Assembly: GCF_002019645.1 (NCBI RefSeq)
Contig: NZ_KV917374.1
Coordinates: 1,934,696-1,998,695 of the forward strand
Source of the DNA: Litchfieldia alkalitelluris
GTDB lineage: Bacteria > Bacillota > Bacilli > Bacillales > Bacillaceae_L
Direction: 5' to 3'
DNA: 64,000 bases
The translations under genes and the position numbers were made by a program. The notes below the pieces were generated by a model that ran no database searches, was not told the DNA's origin, and saw only the letters and a program-made list of their open reading frames with translations. The number at the start of each line of letters is the position of its first letter. Within the stretch, counting starts at the first letter, position 1. This document shows, piece after piece, positions 35,113 to 45,332 of this stretch.

Positions 35113-35901
35113 ATGGGACATTCCAATGAGGAGAAAGTAGATAATTTGGAAGAATATGATGATCCTTCTTTGTATGATAAAAAAAATGGAGCTTACATAG
35201 CAGATGTTGAGTTTTTAGCTAAATATGCTTCTAAAACAGAAGGAATAATCATGGACTTAGCTTGTGGCACAGGTAGAGCGACCATTCCGTTAGCGAGAAA
35301 AGGATATCGTTTAATAGGAGTAGACCTTCATGAAGGTATGTTAAATGAAGCTAAAAAGAAAGCAGCTATTCAAGATCTGGAAATAAGATGGATCAACCAA
35401 GATTGTACTAGCTTTAACTTGTATGAAAAAAGCAATCTGATTTATTCTGTCGGAAATTCATTTCAACATTTTCTTACAAACGAAGCTCAAGATGGATTTT
35501 TGATGTCCGTATATAGACATTTAGATGATGGTGGTTTGTTCATATTCGGGACAAGATTTCCGAATGCTGAGGAATTGCTGCAGCCAAGCTCTGAAGAATA
35601 CTGGAAAACTTATATAGATGATAAAACTCAACATAAAGTAGATGTGTACACGATTAGCCACTATGACACCTTAAATCAGGTTCAACATAACACGACCATT
35701 AGAAAGTTTAGAACTAACGATGATAATATAATTGATGAAATAAGAACAAACATAAGCTTAAGATATGTTTTTCCAAAAGAAATGGAACGTATTTTAGTTT
35801 CCCATGGATTTAAGATTGAAAATGTATTCAAGGATTGGAATGAAACGCCTATAACCGTTGATAGTAATCAAATGATCTATGTTTGCAAAAAAATGATGTG
35901 A
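35113..35901 (+). CDS. Class I SAM-dependent methyltransferase
   Basis: ATG 35113 has GAGGTG 9 nt upstream; the GTG at 35101 would overlap that site. The 262-residue enzyme has motif I IMDLACGTGRATIPLARKG, motif II GVDLHEGML and the post-I region IRWINQDCTSFN, YSVGNSFQHFL. The N-terminal ExYDDPSLYDKK segment is typical of the YqeM/TehB-like small-molecule methyltransferases. The substrate is unknown. It is monocistronic. Confidence 0.82.
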   Translation: MGHSNEEKVDNLEEYDDPSLYDKKNGAYIADVEFLAKYASKTEGIIMDLACGTGRATIPLARKGYRLIGVDLHEGMLNEAKKKAAIQDLEIRWINQDCTSFNLYEKSNLIYSVGNSFQHFLTNEAQDGFLMSVYRHLDDGGLFIFGTRFPNAEELLQPSSEEYWKTYIDDKTQHKVDVYTISHYDTLNQVQHNTTIRKFRTNDDNIIDEIRTNISLRYVFPKEMERILVSHGFKIENVFKDWNETPITVDSNQMIYVCKKMM

Positions 35902-35996
35902 CTTTACTAGACCTAGTTATTGAGGATAGGTTAGTCCTAGAAATAGAGAGAATAAGTGCATCAAAGCCTTAAAGGATTAATTAAGGAGCTTATAAT

Positions 35997-36278
35997 ATGA
36001 ATATCTACGTTTTATTTGTTATTTTGACTTTATTGCTCTTTTTAGCTGGATATGCTTTTTATGTTGCTTTTAAACAATATGAAGAAGATGATGATTTTAC
36101 TGTGGGTATTAACACATTTACCTTTATAGAAGTAGTTTTTAGTATCTTATTGTTCATCTCAGAAAAATTTTTTCCGAAGAGATATCACATCGTCATCTTT
36201 AAATTTCTCTCCTTTTTATTCGGATTATTTCTAGTATGCTTAATTGTTTTATTTTGGGTGCTTTATCATGGGAGCTAA
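35997..36278 (+). CDS. Small membrane protein, unknown
   Basis: This 93-residue protein has three hydrophobic helices (about 3-22, 38-54 and 67-90) with an acidic YEEDDDF loop after the first. AAGGAG lies 8-9 nt before ATG. No family was recognised. Confidence 0.65.
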   Translation: MNIYVLFVILTLLLFLAGYAFYVAFKQYEEDDDFTVGINTFTFIEVVFSILLFISEKFFPKRYHIVIFKFLSFLFGLFLVCLIVLFWVLYHGS

Positions 36279-36437
36279 CTTTTTTCTGTTGGTAAAAATA
36301 ATTTATAAACATGTGTGGGGAACATTTTTTAAGCAACGTCCTCAAATACATCAATAATAATTCAAAACCCTCTGTATCATACTAATCAATATGCTATAGT
36401 TAATAAGCCTTTACTGGAACTATATAAGAAAAGAGAC

Positions 36438-37748
36438 GTGATGATTTTGCCTGATTTTTTACAGCTAGGAATTCGAAAAGAAATTAACCATACATTAAAG
36501 TCACTAGGACTTGTGACGCCCACCCCCATACAAGAACGGACAATTCCATCTGTACTTGCAGGGAAGGATGTTATTGCACAAGCCCAAACGGGAACAGGAA
36601 AGACATTAGCATTTGTACTTCCAATTCTTGAGAAAATTGATGTGAGTAAACACGATGTTCAAGCATTGATTTTAACACCAACAAGAGAACTTGCTCAGCA
36701 GATTACAAAAGAAATAAAGAAAATGATAGAAAACGTAGAAGGCGTAAATGTGTTAGCTGTTTATGGTGGACAGGATGTTTCTCAACAATTAAAAAAGTTA
36801 AAGGGCGCCCAGCATATTGTTGTTGCGACACCTGGACGGTTGCTTGATCATATTCGGCGCGAAACCATTGACTTGTCAACTGTTGAGATGCTTGTGTTAG
36901 ATGAAGCCGATCAAATGCTACATATGGGCTTTCTCCCGGAAGTAGATGACATCATTTATGAAACTCTTTCGACACGTCAAACGATGCTGTTTTCTGCGAC
37001 ACTTCCACAAGAAATTCGCTCTCTTGCCAAAAAATATATGGTTGACCCAGAGACAATTGAAGTCAAAGCAAAAAGAGTCACGGTTGAAGAAATCAAACAA
37101 GTTGTCGTTGAAACGACTGATCGAAGAAAGCAAGCAACATTGTTTCATTTGATTGAGGAGCACCGCCCTTTTCTCGGAATCATTTTTTGTCGTACAAAAA
37201 TCCGTGCGAAAAAGCTTTATGACGCACTTGTTGCTAATCGGTATGAAGTCGACGAGTTACATGGTGATTTAACCCAAGCAAAACGTGAAAAAGCGATGAA
37301 ACGATTCCGTGAAGCAAAGGTTCAATTTTTGGTTGCCACAGATGTAGCAGCAAGGGGGCTTGATGTTGAAGGTGTAACACATGTATTCAACTATGATATC
37401 CCACATGATGTTGAAAGCTATGTTCATCGAATTGGACGGACAGGGCGCGCTGGTGGTGAGGGTGTTGCTTTTACATTAGTAGCTCCTAAAGATCTTGATT
37501 TCTTACGAATGATTGAAAAAGGGATTAATCAGACATTGGAAAAACAAGTGATAAAAGGTGTTAGTATCCCTGATCGTGAAGATTATCAACAAGAAAGAAA
37601 TGACCAAGTGAAAAAAGCCCGTCGTCCAGTCGGTCGGGGACCTGAGAAAAAAAATAGCGCAGATTCTTCTGGACGAAGAAAAACCGATGATGGCCGACCG
37701 AAAAGTAAGCCAGGTGCTTCATCACGGGGCAGAAGAACGTCTCGATAA
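36438..37748 (+). CDS. DEAD-box ATP-dependent RNA helicase
   Basis: This 436-residue helicase has all core motifs: Q motif [20 protein letters not shown], Ia PTRELAQQ, Ib [48 protein letters not shown] and [12 protein letters not shown]. The C-terminal tail after residue 380 is basic and low-complexity ([19 protein letters not shown]), as in the Csh helicases for RNA turnover and cold growth. The length fits CshB/CshE-size members, but I do not assign one. It starts at GTG, or the adjacent ATG, with a weak AAAGAGA site. Confidence 0.95.
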   Translation: MMILPDFLQLGIRKEINHTLKSLGLVTPTPIQERTIPSVLAGKDVIAQAQTGTGKTLAFVLPILEKIDVSKHDVQALILTPTRELAQQITKEIKKMIENVEGVNVLAVYGGQDVSQQLKKLKGAQHIVVATPGRLLDHIRRETIDLSTVEMLVLDEADQMLHMGFLPEVDDIIYETLSTRQTMLFSATLPQEIRSLAKKYMVDPETIEVKAKRVTVEEIKQVVVETTDRRKQATLFHLIEEHRPFLGIIFCRTKIRAKKLYDALVANRYEVDELHGDLTQAKREKAMKRFREAKVQFLVATDVAARGLDVEGVTHVFNYDIPHDVESYVHRIGRTGRAGGEGVAFTLVAPKDLDFLRMIEKGINQTLEKQVIKGVSIPDREDYQQERNDQVKKARRPVGRGPEKKNSADSSGRRKTDDGRPKSKPGASSRGRRTSR

Positions 37749-37876
37749 ACGATCATTAAAAGAGAGAGAGAAGTGATTTCAAACACTCTCTCTTCTCAAG
37801 TTAAATTATTTATTGCAATCTGTATATTTTTTTGTTACTATCGTTTCATAGCTAACGGTTTTGACAATTCGAAGGG

Positions 37877-38398
37877 GTGATTCATATTCATTCATTTAAT
37901 GAGGACGGCGAACTACTTCCTGAAGAAATCGATACAATTAATAAGTTAACGAATCTCCCAATTGAATCATTAGACTTAGATGCAATTGCAGTCGCGACCA
38001 ATTTGTATCGAGTGGCACAGGGCCTCAGAAACAAAATGGAGCAAGACGTTTTATCAGAATATGGGTTGTCTTGGACGGCTTTTTCGATGCTATATGATTT
38101 ATGGATTTGGGAGGCTGTGGAAACAAAAAAGTTAGCAGAGTCTGCCGGTGTTTCAAAAGCGACAGTCAGTAATATAACGAAAACGCTTGAAAAGAAAGAG
38201 TTATGTTATCGAAAGACTGATCCCAGAGATCGAAGAATGACCTTTGTTGCATTAACAGATAAAGGAAAGAAAGTGATGGAGATTCTTTATCCACGATTTC
38301 ATAAAGGTGAAGTAGAAATTGTTACTGGTTTGTCTGTACAAGAACAAAAGAGTATATCTTCTTTACTAAGAAAGGTTATTCGAGACAACCAGTTTTGA
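37877..38398 (+). CDS. MarR-family regulator upstream of tyrZ (YwaE-like)
   Basis: This 173-residue protein has a long N-terminal extension (to about residue 50), then winged helix ETKKLAESAGVSKATVSNITKTLEKKELC with wing RKTDPRDRRMTFVALTDKGKK. In B. subtilis tyrZ is likewise preceded by a MarR gene, ywaE. The start is unclear: GTG 37877 overlaps its own AAGGGG site, and an in-frame stop lies just upstream. An ATT nine bases later sits at the usual distance from the site, so a non-standard start is possible. Confidence 0.85.
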   Translation: MIHIHSFNEDGELLPEEIDTINKLTNLPIESLDLDAIAVATNLYRVAQGLRNKMEQDVLSEYGLSWTAFSMLYDLWIWEAVETKKLAESAGVSKATVSNITKTLEKKELCYRKTDPRDRRMTFVALTDKGKKVMEILYPRFHKGEVEIVTGLSVQEQKSISSLLRKVIRDNQF

Positions 38399-38424
38399 TC
38401 TTACAATATAATAGTTTTAAATGC

Positions 38425-38664
38425 TATGAGAGGAATTTTAGTAGTCGTTATCTCCCTGTAACAGAGAGTCGATGGTTGGTGCGAATCGACACAAAGATAA
38501 CACGAATTACACTCCTTGAGCTTTCTTTGCGCATATTGATGTAAATCTGTAGCAAAGAACGGACGAGCCGTTATTCGTTTGAGTGGAAGGATGATATCCT
38601 TCAATAAGGGTGGTACCGCGTGTAACAGTTAACCACGTCCCTTTTTTAGGGATGTGGTTTTTTA
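38425..38664 (+). ncRNA. Tyrosine T-box riboswitch leader
   Basis: The T-box core GGGTGGTACCGCG lies at 38608-38620 and pairs its TGG with the tRNA acceptor end. A terminator hairpin AACCACGTCCC / GGGATGTGGTT with TTTTTT follows (38631-38664). Upstream stem I sequence has GAGAGTCGATGG..., AGATAA-type bulge elements and GAATTACACTCC, in which TAC at 38508-38510 is a tyrosine specifier. Uncharged tRNA-Tyr would stabilise the antiterminator and turn on the synthetase downstream. Confidence 0.95.
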
Positions 38665-38686
38665 TATTTTTTTAGGAGGAATACAG

Positions 38687-39934
38687 ATGTCTAATTTTAT
38701 TGAAAAATTAACTGAAGATCAACGAATTGATGTAAAGCGACAAATGATGATTTACAGCCAAGGTGTTCAGGAAATCATCCCTGCAGAAGAATTAGAACAA
38801 AAAATTGCAAGGTCAATTTTAGAGAATAAGCCATTGAAAATTAAATTAGGATTAGATCCTTCCGCTCCAGATGTACATCTTGGTCATACGGTCGTTTTGA
38901 ACAAAATGAGGCAGTTTCAGGAGAATGGTCATATCATTCAAATTATTATTGGTGATTTTACTGGGAAAATTGGAGATCCAACTGGAAAGTCTGTGGCTAG
39001 AAAACAGTTAACCGATGAAGAAGTGAAGCATAATGCGAAAACATACTTCGAACAGTTTGCAAAGGTCATTGATATGGAGAAAGTGGAATTGCATTATAAC
39101 TCTGCGTGGTTATCAAAGTTAAACTTTGAAGATGTCATTCAACTGGCCGGAAAAATTACTGTAGCAAGATTGTTAGAAAGAGATGATTTTGAAGAACGAA
39201 TTGCGTTTGGTAAGCCTATTTCATTGCATGAATTCTTTTACCCATTAATGCAAGGCTATGATTCCGTGATGTTAGAGTGTGATATTGAGCTTGGTGGAAC
39301 AGATCAGCATTTCAACATCTTAATGGGTAGACATTTCCAAGAAAAGTTCGGGAAAGAAAAGCAAGTCGCTTTGTTAATGCCTTTATTAGAGGGACTTGAT
39401 GGCGTTGAAAAAATGTCAAAATCAAAGAAAAACTACATTGGTATTGATGAAAGTCCACAAGAAATGTACGGAAAGGCGATGTCCATCCCAGATGAGCTAA
39501 TGGGTAAATACTTTGACCTAATTACAGACTTGTCTCCTGAACAGAAACAAACACTTAAAGTTCAAATTGATACAGGTGAATTACATCCTAGAGATGCCAA
39601 AATGCTGCTTGGAAAGACTATTGTGAGAATGTACCATGGAACTGAGGAAGCAGATAAGGCTGAACAACATTTTGTCGCGGTCTTTCAACAAGGATCATTG
39701 CCGGATGACATTCCAGTCGTTGAATGGACAGGAAATACACAAGTATTAGTTATCGATTTACTCGTAGATCTTAAGCTATTAAGCTCTAAAAGTGAAGCCC
39801 GTCGAATGATTGAAAATAGAGGGGTGAAGATCAACGAAACGAAAGTAGAAGATGTGAAGGGACAAGTGACTATTAGCGATGGGTTGATTATACAGGTTGG
39901 TAAGCGTAAGTTTATAAAAATTAAAGCAACATAA
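38687..39934 (+). CDS. tyrZ: Tyrosyl-tRNA synthetase, TyrZ type
   Basis: ATG 38687 has AGGAGG 7 nt upstream and follows the T-box terminator; the longer frame starts inside the riboswitch. The 415-residue class I enzyme has [21 protein letters not shown] (HIGH motif as HLGH), [23 protein letters not shown] (KMSKS) and an S4 RNA-binding domain [20 protein letters not shown] at the C-terminus. The sequence style is the second bacterial TyrRS group, represented by B. subtilis TyrZ, and the MarR neighbour agrees. A terminator follows at 39987-40027. Confidence 0.95.
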   Translation: MSNFIEKLTEDQRIDVKRQMMIYSQGVQEIIPAEELEQKIARSILENKPLKIKLGLDPSAPDVHLGHTVVLNKMRQFQENGHIIQIIIGDFTGKIGDPTGKSVARKQLTDEEVKHNAKTYFEQFAKVIDMEKVELHYNSAWLSKLNFEDVIQLAGKITVARLLERDDFEERIAFGKPISLHEFFYPLMQGYDSVMLECDIELGGTDQHFNILMGRHFQEKFGKEKQVALLMPLLEGLDGVEKMSKSKKNYIGIDESPQEMYGKAMSIPDELMGKYFDLITDLSPEQKQTLKVQIDTGELHPRDAKMLLGKTIVRMYHGTEEADKAEQHFVAVFQQGSLPDDIPVVEWTGNTQVLVIDLLVDLKLLSSKSEARRMIENRGVKINETKVEDVKGQVTISDGLIIQVGKRKFIKIKAT

Positions 39935-40265
39935 ACCTTATAATGAGGTGGTTTACAAACCTAGATTAAGCTCAGGAAACACAAAGAAAAGAGAGGACAT
40001 CAGCTTACGTTGAGTTCCTCTCTTTTTGATTACGAAACAGCATTTCTATAATACATAAGAGTATCCCGAATAGAGAGAGATGAGTGTTGAGTACCCAAGT
40101 CTCTTATGCTGTGCTAAAACGAAACGATCCACGTAAATAGTCAATTTGTTTTATCAGAAATGTGGGTGTTTATGGTAAAATATTACTGTGTGGGAAAAAG
40201 TTTGGGAAAAGATTTAATGATTTTCAGTTCTTACTACCATTTTTAACAGTTAGAAGGTGAGCGAT
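39935..40265 (+). other. Gene-free region after tyrZ with terminator
   Basis: A hairpin AAAGAGAGGAC ... GTTCCTCTCTTTTT (39987-40027) ends tyrZ. The remainder is AT-rich and ends in the ribosome site of the next small gene. Confidence 0.8.
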
Positions 40266-40496
40266 TTGAAACTTGACTTCAATAAAAAACATGTCCAAAG
40301 AAAATACCAAGAGGTAATACGAAGGAAAAGGGTTAACCAAAGAAGCAGGAATAATGAAATATTCATTTCAATCACGTTTCTTGCCATTCTTTTGATCATA
40401 TTTGTGTTTTTTACTGATACCTTCAATGAGCTATTTCCACCTGCACTACCAAACAACACAGATCCAACGATTATTAGGATAGAAAAAATTGATTGA
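40266..40496 (+). CDS. Small single-TM membrane protein
   Basis: TTG 40266 has AGAAGGTGA 5 nt upstream; GTG 40257 is an alternative but overlaps that site. The 76 residues have a very basic N-terminal half (NKKHVQRKYQEVIRRKRVNQ), one TM helix FISITFLAILLIIFVFF and a short outside tail. No family was recognised. Confidence 0.6.
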   Translation: MKLDFNKKHVQRKYQEVIRRKRVNQRSRNNEIFISITFLAILLIIFVFFTDTFNELFPPALPNNTDPTIIRIEKID

Positions 40497-40570
40497 TATT
40501 ATTATTCGTTAATAAAGAATGGACAGGCCATGATTTTGTCATTACATGTCCTTTTACAGGCCGTACATAT

Positions 40571-40603
40571 AAAAAAGCCGTAGTTTTTTACAATACGACT
40601 TTC
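40571..40603. terminator. Convergent terminator
   Basis: AAAGCCGTA and TACGACTTT pair with one G-T around TTTTTTACAA. It sits between the small + gene and the minus TetR gene. Confidence 0.7.
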
Positions 40604-40612
40604 TCCCACTTA

Positions 40613-41209
40613 CTATTCATTTGTTGGCTTTTTTAACAGCCCATAAAAAAAGAGCCGTGACAAATCTTCACTTAATTTTGTATTTTTGCTGCTATCATTG
40701 TAAAATCTTAAATCCTTTTTGGCATTTTGCAATATATTTAAGTAAACCATAATTGCTTCTGTTGAAACTTCTGGGTCTACATAGCCTGAATTTTTTCCTT
40801 CTTCAAAAAACTCGATGAAGTATCTCATTCTGTCTTTCAAAAAATCTTGAATAAACTGCTCTAACTCAGGTTGGCTTTCAAGCATTTTGTTCAGAAAGTC
40901 TGGATTCATTCCACTAGCACTGGAGGTATCTAAAATCAATTTCTCTACTTTTTCAGGGAAGCTTAGATGATCCGATTGTAGTGTTTTAATGCTATTATTC
41001 CATTCTTTTTCAAGAAACGTTTGAATCACACTTTTAACCAATTCATCCTTGGTTCCAAAATGATTATAGATAGTCACTGGAGATACTTTCGCTTTCTTGG
41101 CGATCTCAGCAAGGCTCACTTTTTCAATGCCATAGTCTTTAAATAGCTCCAAGGAAACCTTTCGTATTTGTTCCTTTTTCTTCTCAGTTCGTAATTGATA
41201 CCCGTCCAA
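40613..41209 (-). CDS. TetR-family regulator of the ABC exporter
   Basis: TTG 41209 has GAGGTG 6 nt upstream and yields a 198-residue protein; longer frames reach into the operator. The HTH is VSLAEIAKKAKVSPVTIYNHFGTKDEL, preceded by IRKVSLELFKDYGIE. The ligand domain is unremarkable. It is divergent from an ABC exporter, and a 16-bp perfect inverted repeat lies between them. It probably represses both units until a toxic substrate binds. Confidence 0.88.
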   Translation of the reverse strand: MDGYQLRTEKKKEQIRKVSLELFKDYGIEKVSLAEIAKKAKVSPVTIYNHFGTKDELVKSVIQTFLEKEWNNSIKTLQSDHLSFPEKVEKLILDTSSASGMNPDFLNKMLESQPELEQFIQDFLKDRMRYFIEFFEEGKNSGYVDPEVSTEAIMVYLNILQNAKKDLRFYNDSSKNTKLSEDLSRLFFYGLLKKPTNE

Positions 41210-41235
41210 TCTTCTCACCTCTTTCTTTATCATAA

Positions 41236-41279
41236 AATATGTTTTGAATAAGTTCAAACAATTTTATTCAAAACATATT
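41236..41279. promoter_or_regulatory. TetR operator between regulator and exporter
   Basis: A perfect 16-bp inverted repeat, AATATGTTTTGAATAA / TTATTCAAAACATATT, with a 12-nt spacer lies in the divergent region, 27 bp from the TetR start and 92 bp from the ATPase start. Confidence 0.8.
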
Positions 41280-41370
41280 GACGAAGAGTTATTCTTTATT
41301 ATATATTATGAATGAATTGTAACTTTTTTATTCATTTCACTCATTTATTTAGTTTTAGCTAAAGGAGAGA

Positions 41371-42279
41371 ATGGCTATTATACAGGTGAAAGATTTAACA
41401 AAAAATTATGGGAAAGTGCAAGTGTTAAACAAAATCAATCTTGAGTTAAAACAAGGTGAAGTCTTAGGATTCATTGGTCCTAATGGTGCAGGGAAGTCAA
41501 CAACCATTAAAGTGTTATTAGGGATATTAAAGGCAACCAAGGGACAGGTAACGATTTTTGGTAAAGATGCTTGGAATGATGCGGTTGAAATTCATCAAAA
41601 AATTGCGTATGTTCCCGGTGATGTGAATTTATGGCCTAATTTAACTGGTGGAGAAGTGATTGATTTATTTTTAGGGCTAAATAAAAACGCTGATAAAAAT
41701 AAGCGCGATATATTCATTAAGAAATTTGATTTAGATCCAACCAAAAAATGTAGAACATATTCGAAGGGAAACCGGCAGAAGGTTGCTTTAGTTGCTGCCT
41801 TTTCATCAGATGCAGACTTGTTTATCCTTGATGAACCAACATCTGGGCTTGATCCTTTGATGGAACAAATTTTTCAAGAATGTGTATTTGATGTGAAGAG
41901 ACAAGGAAAAAGTGTTCTGCTGTCTAGTCATATTTTATCAGAGGTAGAAAAGCTGTGTGATCGAGTAAGTATTATTCGTCAAGGAGAAATCATCGAATCT
42001 GGTTCATTGCAAGAGCTACGTCATCTCACTCGAACACAAATTCTAGTAGAAACAAAAGAGCCATTAGTAGGTCTTGAACAACTGCAAGGGATTTATGAAA
42101 TTCAAAGAAATAAACAGAGTTTGTCATTTCAAATTGATACTGAAAAAATGGATTCTGTGATCAAACATATTAGTCAATTTGGTATCACAAGGTTAGAAAG
42201 CTCAGCACCTACACTAGAGGATTTATTTATGCGTCATTATGGAGAAGGAAAGGACCGAAACGAGGGAGGTAGAAGCTAA
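41371..42279 (+). CDS. ABC exporter ATP-binding protein
   Basis: This 302-residue protein has Walker A GPNGAGKST (about 37-45), signature YSKGNRQKV, Walker B LFILDEPTSGLDPL and switch His SSHILSEVEK. The C-terminal extension has the mixed beta-alpha domain common in DrrA-like drug exporters. AAAGGAG lies only 4 nt before ATG. It overlaps the permease by one base (TAATG). Confidence 0.93.
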   Translation: MAIIQVKDLTKNYGKVQVLNKINLELKQGEVLGFIGPNGAGKSTTIKVLLGILKATKGQVTIFGKDAWNDAVEIHQKIAYVPGDVNLWPNLTGGEVIDLFLGLNKNADKNKRDIFIKKFDLDPTKKCRTYSKGNRQKVALVAAFSSDADLFILDEPTSGLDPLMEQIFQECVFDVKRQGKSVLLSSHILSEVEKLCDRVSIIRQGEIIESGSLQELRHLTRTQILVETKEPLVGLEQLQGIYEIQRNKQSLSFQIDTEKMDSVIKHISQFGITRLESSAPTLEDLFMRHYGEGKDRNEGGRS

Positions 42280-43880
42280 TGGCAAACAACTTAGTCGCCA
42301 AAACTGCTTACCTTTCTAGAGTTATTCTTCGTCTTGACCGATTTCGGATTTCGTTATGGATCATTGGTTTAACTTTTTTCACGGTAATTGTTCCTATTTC
42401 TTTTACTGAGTTGTATGGTTCTCAAACTGAAAGAGATGTGATGGCGCAAACGATGGCTAACCCTGCCATGACGGCAATGATTGGTCCAGGTGCGTTAGAA
42501 CATTATACGATCGGGGCGATGACATCACATCAAATGTTACTCATGACGGCTGCAGTTGTTGGATTAATGAGTATTTTGCTAGTTAGTCGTCACACAAGAG
42601 CGGACGAAGAAGAAGGGCGTCTTGAGATGATTCGGTCGCTACCAACAGGAAGACTTTCATATTTACATTCAACACTTGTTGTAATGACTGCTACATTTGT
42701 TGTGTTAGCCTTAATCAATGGTTTTGGGCTTTACGCACTTGGTATTGAAAGCATGGACTTAGAAGGATCATTGCTATATGGAGTCGCATTAGGAGCAACG
42801 GGTTTGTTTTTTACAGGCGTAACAGCGGTTTTTGCTCAAGCTTCGGAAAGCTCTCGTGGAACGATCGGGTATTCGATTGCAGTGCTTTTAGTTTCTTATT
42901 TAGTTCGAGCGATTACGGATGTAAGTAATGAATCGCTATCATGGATTTCTCCATTAGGTTGGGTAACAAAGGCAGAGGTTTACTCTGAAAACAATTGGTA
43001 TCCTATTCTTTTAATGGTTGCTGCTTCTATTCTTCTTTATGCGTTTGCTTACTTCTTGAACGCCATTCGTGACTTAGGTAGTGGCTTTTTACCTGCTAGA
43101 GCTGGTCGGAAAAATGCTTCACGCTTCTTACAGAATCCAATCGGGCTAGCGTTAAGATTGCAACAGACGGGAATCATTGCATGGGCAATTGGCATGTTTG
43201 TGTTAGGGGCTTCGTATGGGTCTGTATTAGGAGATCTCGAGTCCTTTATTTCTGATAATGAAATGATGAAACAGATGCTTCAGCCAGAAGCTGGGTTTAC
43301 AATCACAGAGCAATTTATTCCAATGTTAATGGTTGTCATGTCCATATTAGCGACCATTCCACCTGTGATGGCAATCAATAAGCTTCGAGCTGAAGAGAAA
43401 AAGGAGCGGGTAGTTCACCTACTAGCTAGAGCCGTTTCACGAACAAAGTTGTTAGGAAGTTATCTATTAATCGCTGTACTTAATGGCTTTGTGATGATTT
43501 CACTAGCAGCGATTGGATTATGGTCGGCAGGGAATGCTTCGATTGAAGAAGGAATCTCTTTTACTATGATCTTTAAAGCAGCGCTTTCTTATTACCCGGC
43601 GATGCTCGTTATGATTAGTTTAAGTGTCTTCTTAATTGGGTTCTTTCCAAGAATCACAAGCTTTGTTTGGCTTTATATCGTGTATTCATTCATGGTCGTG
43701 TACTTCGGTGGATTGTTTCAAATTTCTGAAGTGATCAGTGGATTGTCACCATTTGGTCATGTGCCGCAAGCACCGGTTGAAGAGTTTTCGGTTGTTCCAT
43801 TACTTTTATTAACACTTGTCGCGATGGTTCTTACCCTATTAGGTAGAATTGGATTTAATAAGAGGGATATAGAAAGTTAA
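42279..43880 (+). CDS. ABC exporter permease (antibiotic-exporter type)
   Basis: This 533-residue protein has about 12 TM segments in two similar halves. RTRADEEEGRLEMIRSLPTGRLSYL and its second-half counterpart RAEEKKERVVHLLARAVSRTKLLGS are matching coupling motifs, which shows an internal duplication. This double-length ABC-2 permease with one ATPase is the type annotated as polyketide/antibiotic exporter in Bacillus. The substrate is unknown. Confidence 0.9.
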   Translation: MANNLVAKTAYLSRVILRLDRFRISLWIIGLTFFTVIVPISFTELYGSQTERDVMAQTMANPAMTAMIGPGALEHYTIGAMTSHQMLLMTAAVVGLMSILLVSRHTRADEEEGRLEMIRSLPTGRLSYLHSTLVVMTATFVVLALINGFGLYALGIESMDLEGSLLYGVALGATGLFFTGVTAVFAQASESSRGTIGYSIAVLLVSYLVRAITDVSNESLSWISPLGWVTKAEVYSENNWYPILLMVAASILLYAFAYFLNAIRDLGSGFLPARAGRKNASRFLQNPIGLALRLQQTGIIAWAIGMFVLGASYGSVLGDLESFISDNEMMKQMLQPEAGFTITEQFIPMLMVVMSILATIPPVMAINKLRAEEKKERVVHLLARAVSRTKLLGSYLLIAVLNGFVMISLAAIGLWSAGNASIEEGISFTMIFKAALSYYPAMLVMISLSVFLIGFFPRITSFVWLYIVYSFMVVYFGGLFQISEVISGLSPFGHVPQAPVEEFSVVPLLLLTLVAMVLTLLGRIGFNKRDIES

Positions 43881-43914
43881 TAGATTGATGATGAGGTGTG
43901 TGACAAACCTTATT

Positions 43915-43947
43915 GCGCAGCATCCGTGATGGGGTGTTGCTTTTTTC
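43915..43947 (+). terminator. Terminator of the ABC exporter
   Basis: GCGCAGCATCC-GTGAT-GGGGTGTTGC with G-T pairs, then TTTTTT. Confidence 0.88.
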
Positions 43948-44153
43948 CTATAAAGTAACTTATTTTCATTTGGGTAAAAATGGAGTAGAATGGACTTGTA
44001 GGAACGTCTGTTCTTATTTATTAGCACAGTCGTTGATACTTCTAAGTTAATTATAGACATGTAATTTATAGGATAAGGTAGCACTGACCATAATGGACTT
44101 TTTTTAAGCATTGCTATTCATCTTAGTTGATTTTTCGTGTAGGTGTAGGACTC

Positions 44154-44345
44154 ATAAGCTGAGAAATTCCCGCTAATGTATCTAGTGGGTGCTTAAGAAG
44201 CAGATATAGAGGGAAAAATTCCCGTTAACTCCACTAAAATATGACTAAATCTAAAAATTAGGTTCATATAAGTGGAGAATCTCCCGTTATTTTTAGGGGA
44301 ATGTTGATATTTCCCAATTTAAGTGGAATTTTTCCCTTTAAATTC
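44154..44345. repeat. Dispersed hairpin quartet, locus C
   Basis: Hairpin units begin at 44154, 44207 (TAGAGGGAAAAATTCCCG), 44269 (TAAGTGGAGAATCTCCCG) and 44320 (TAAGTGGAATTTTTCCCT). The spacings are 53, 62 and 51 bp. The whole 190 bp is alignable with locus D, including the linkers CTAATGTATCTAGT, GCTTAAGAAGCAGAT and ATATGACTAAAT. Several stems here are more mismatched than in D. The gene-free region 43881-44463 holds only this and the terminator. Confidence 0.87.
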
Positions 44346-44463
44346 AACCTCAGTGGGATGAATATTAACCTAAGTTTTCGTGCAAGAAGCATGGTGGAGA
44401 AATGCACTCTTTGTATGATAAAGGAATAAATGGCTTAGGAGTACAAATTATCGGATTATCACC

Positions 44464-45156
44464 TTACAGAGATTCATGATCCTCTCTAAAATCGATATAA
44501 ATTAAATCATTTTGATCAATTTGAGCAACAAACACATTTTTTAAATCAGTTATTCCAAAGGAAAGTAGAGTTTGTTCAAGCCAATTTTTGTCTTTTTTGA
44601 GCGACTTTAAGGTATTTTCTAGAATTTGTCCATCGATAATAAACGTTTGTGGGATTCCCCGCGCTGGAGTGTTTATTTGTAATTCCTGTTTAGTAGGTGG
44701 CAACTGCGTGATCTTTTTTAAAGCTGAAACAGTTCCATCTGTTTCGAAAAAAGCCATATCCACTTGATCTAAATAAAAGATATTTTTCTTGCGTAATTGA
44801 AATAATAATTCATCAACGGTTAGACGAGCTTTTCCCATACCTTCTTCAAAAATTTTGCCATTTTTAATGACCAAAGTAGGTTCATCGTTTAAAATTTTTC
44901 TTCCCTTAAACGATTTTAGAGCAATAAGATCAATGAATAAAGTAAGCGCTCCAAATAACACTAAACCATACAAACCAACAGTTTTAGGGACATTTTTACT
45001 TAACATTAACGCTCCTGCAATGGATCCTAGCGTAATGCCGGCTACAAAATCAAAGAAAGTCATTTGTGAGATTAACTTCTTCCCTAAGATTCTTGTCACA
45101 AGATAGAGAACAATAAAAATCGTTAAACACCTAATTGTTATTTCTGTAAAACTCAT
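44464..45156 (-). CDS. DUF421 membrane protein (YetF/YrbG-like)
   Basis: ATG 45156 has AGGGTG 9 nt upstream. The 230-residue protein has three N-terminal TM helices with LYLVTRILGKKLISQMTFFDFVAGITLGSIAG, the DUF421 signature, then a soluble domain with PTLVIKNGKIFEEGMGKARLTVDELLFQLRKKNIFYLDQV. In B. subtilis related proteins (YetF, YfjD family) are found in spores and in membrane adaptation. The role here is not known. It is next to a sporulation cluster. Confidence 0.9.
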   Translation of the reverse strand: MSFTEITIRCLTIFIVLYLVTRILGKKLISQMTFFDFVAGITLGSIAGALMLSKNVPKTVGLYGLVLFGALTLFIDLIALKSFKGRKILNDEPTLVIKNGKIFEEGMGKARLTVDELLFQLRKKNIFYLDQVDMAFFETDGTVSALKKITQLPPTKQELQINTPARGIPQTFIIDGQILENTLKSLKKDKNWLEQTLLSFGITDLKNVFVAQIDQNDLIYIDFREDHESL

Positions 45157-45332
45157 AAGCTCAATCACCCTATTTGTTTTTTAACTTTAGTATCTGCATT
45201 AGAGCGAAAAAGAATACAAAAGGGTTCATTTATATTTATAACCAAGGCAAACATGTTAAGTATTTTTTAGATTGCAAGCCAATTTGAATAACCAGGTTGG
45301 GATTGTTTTAGGTGAACAAACTCTTTAAAAAG

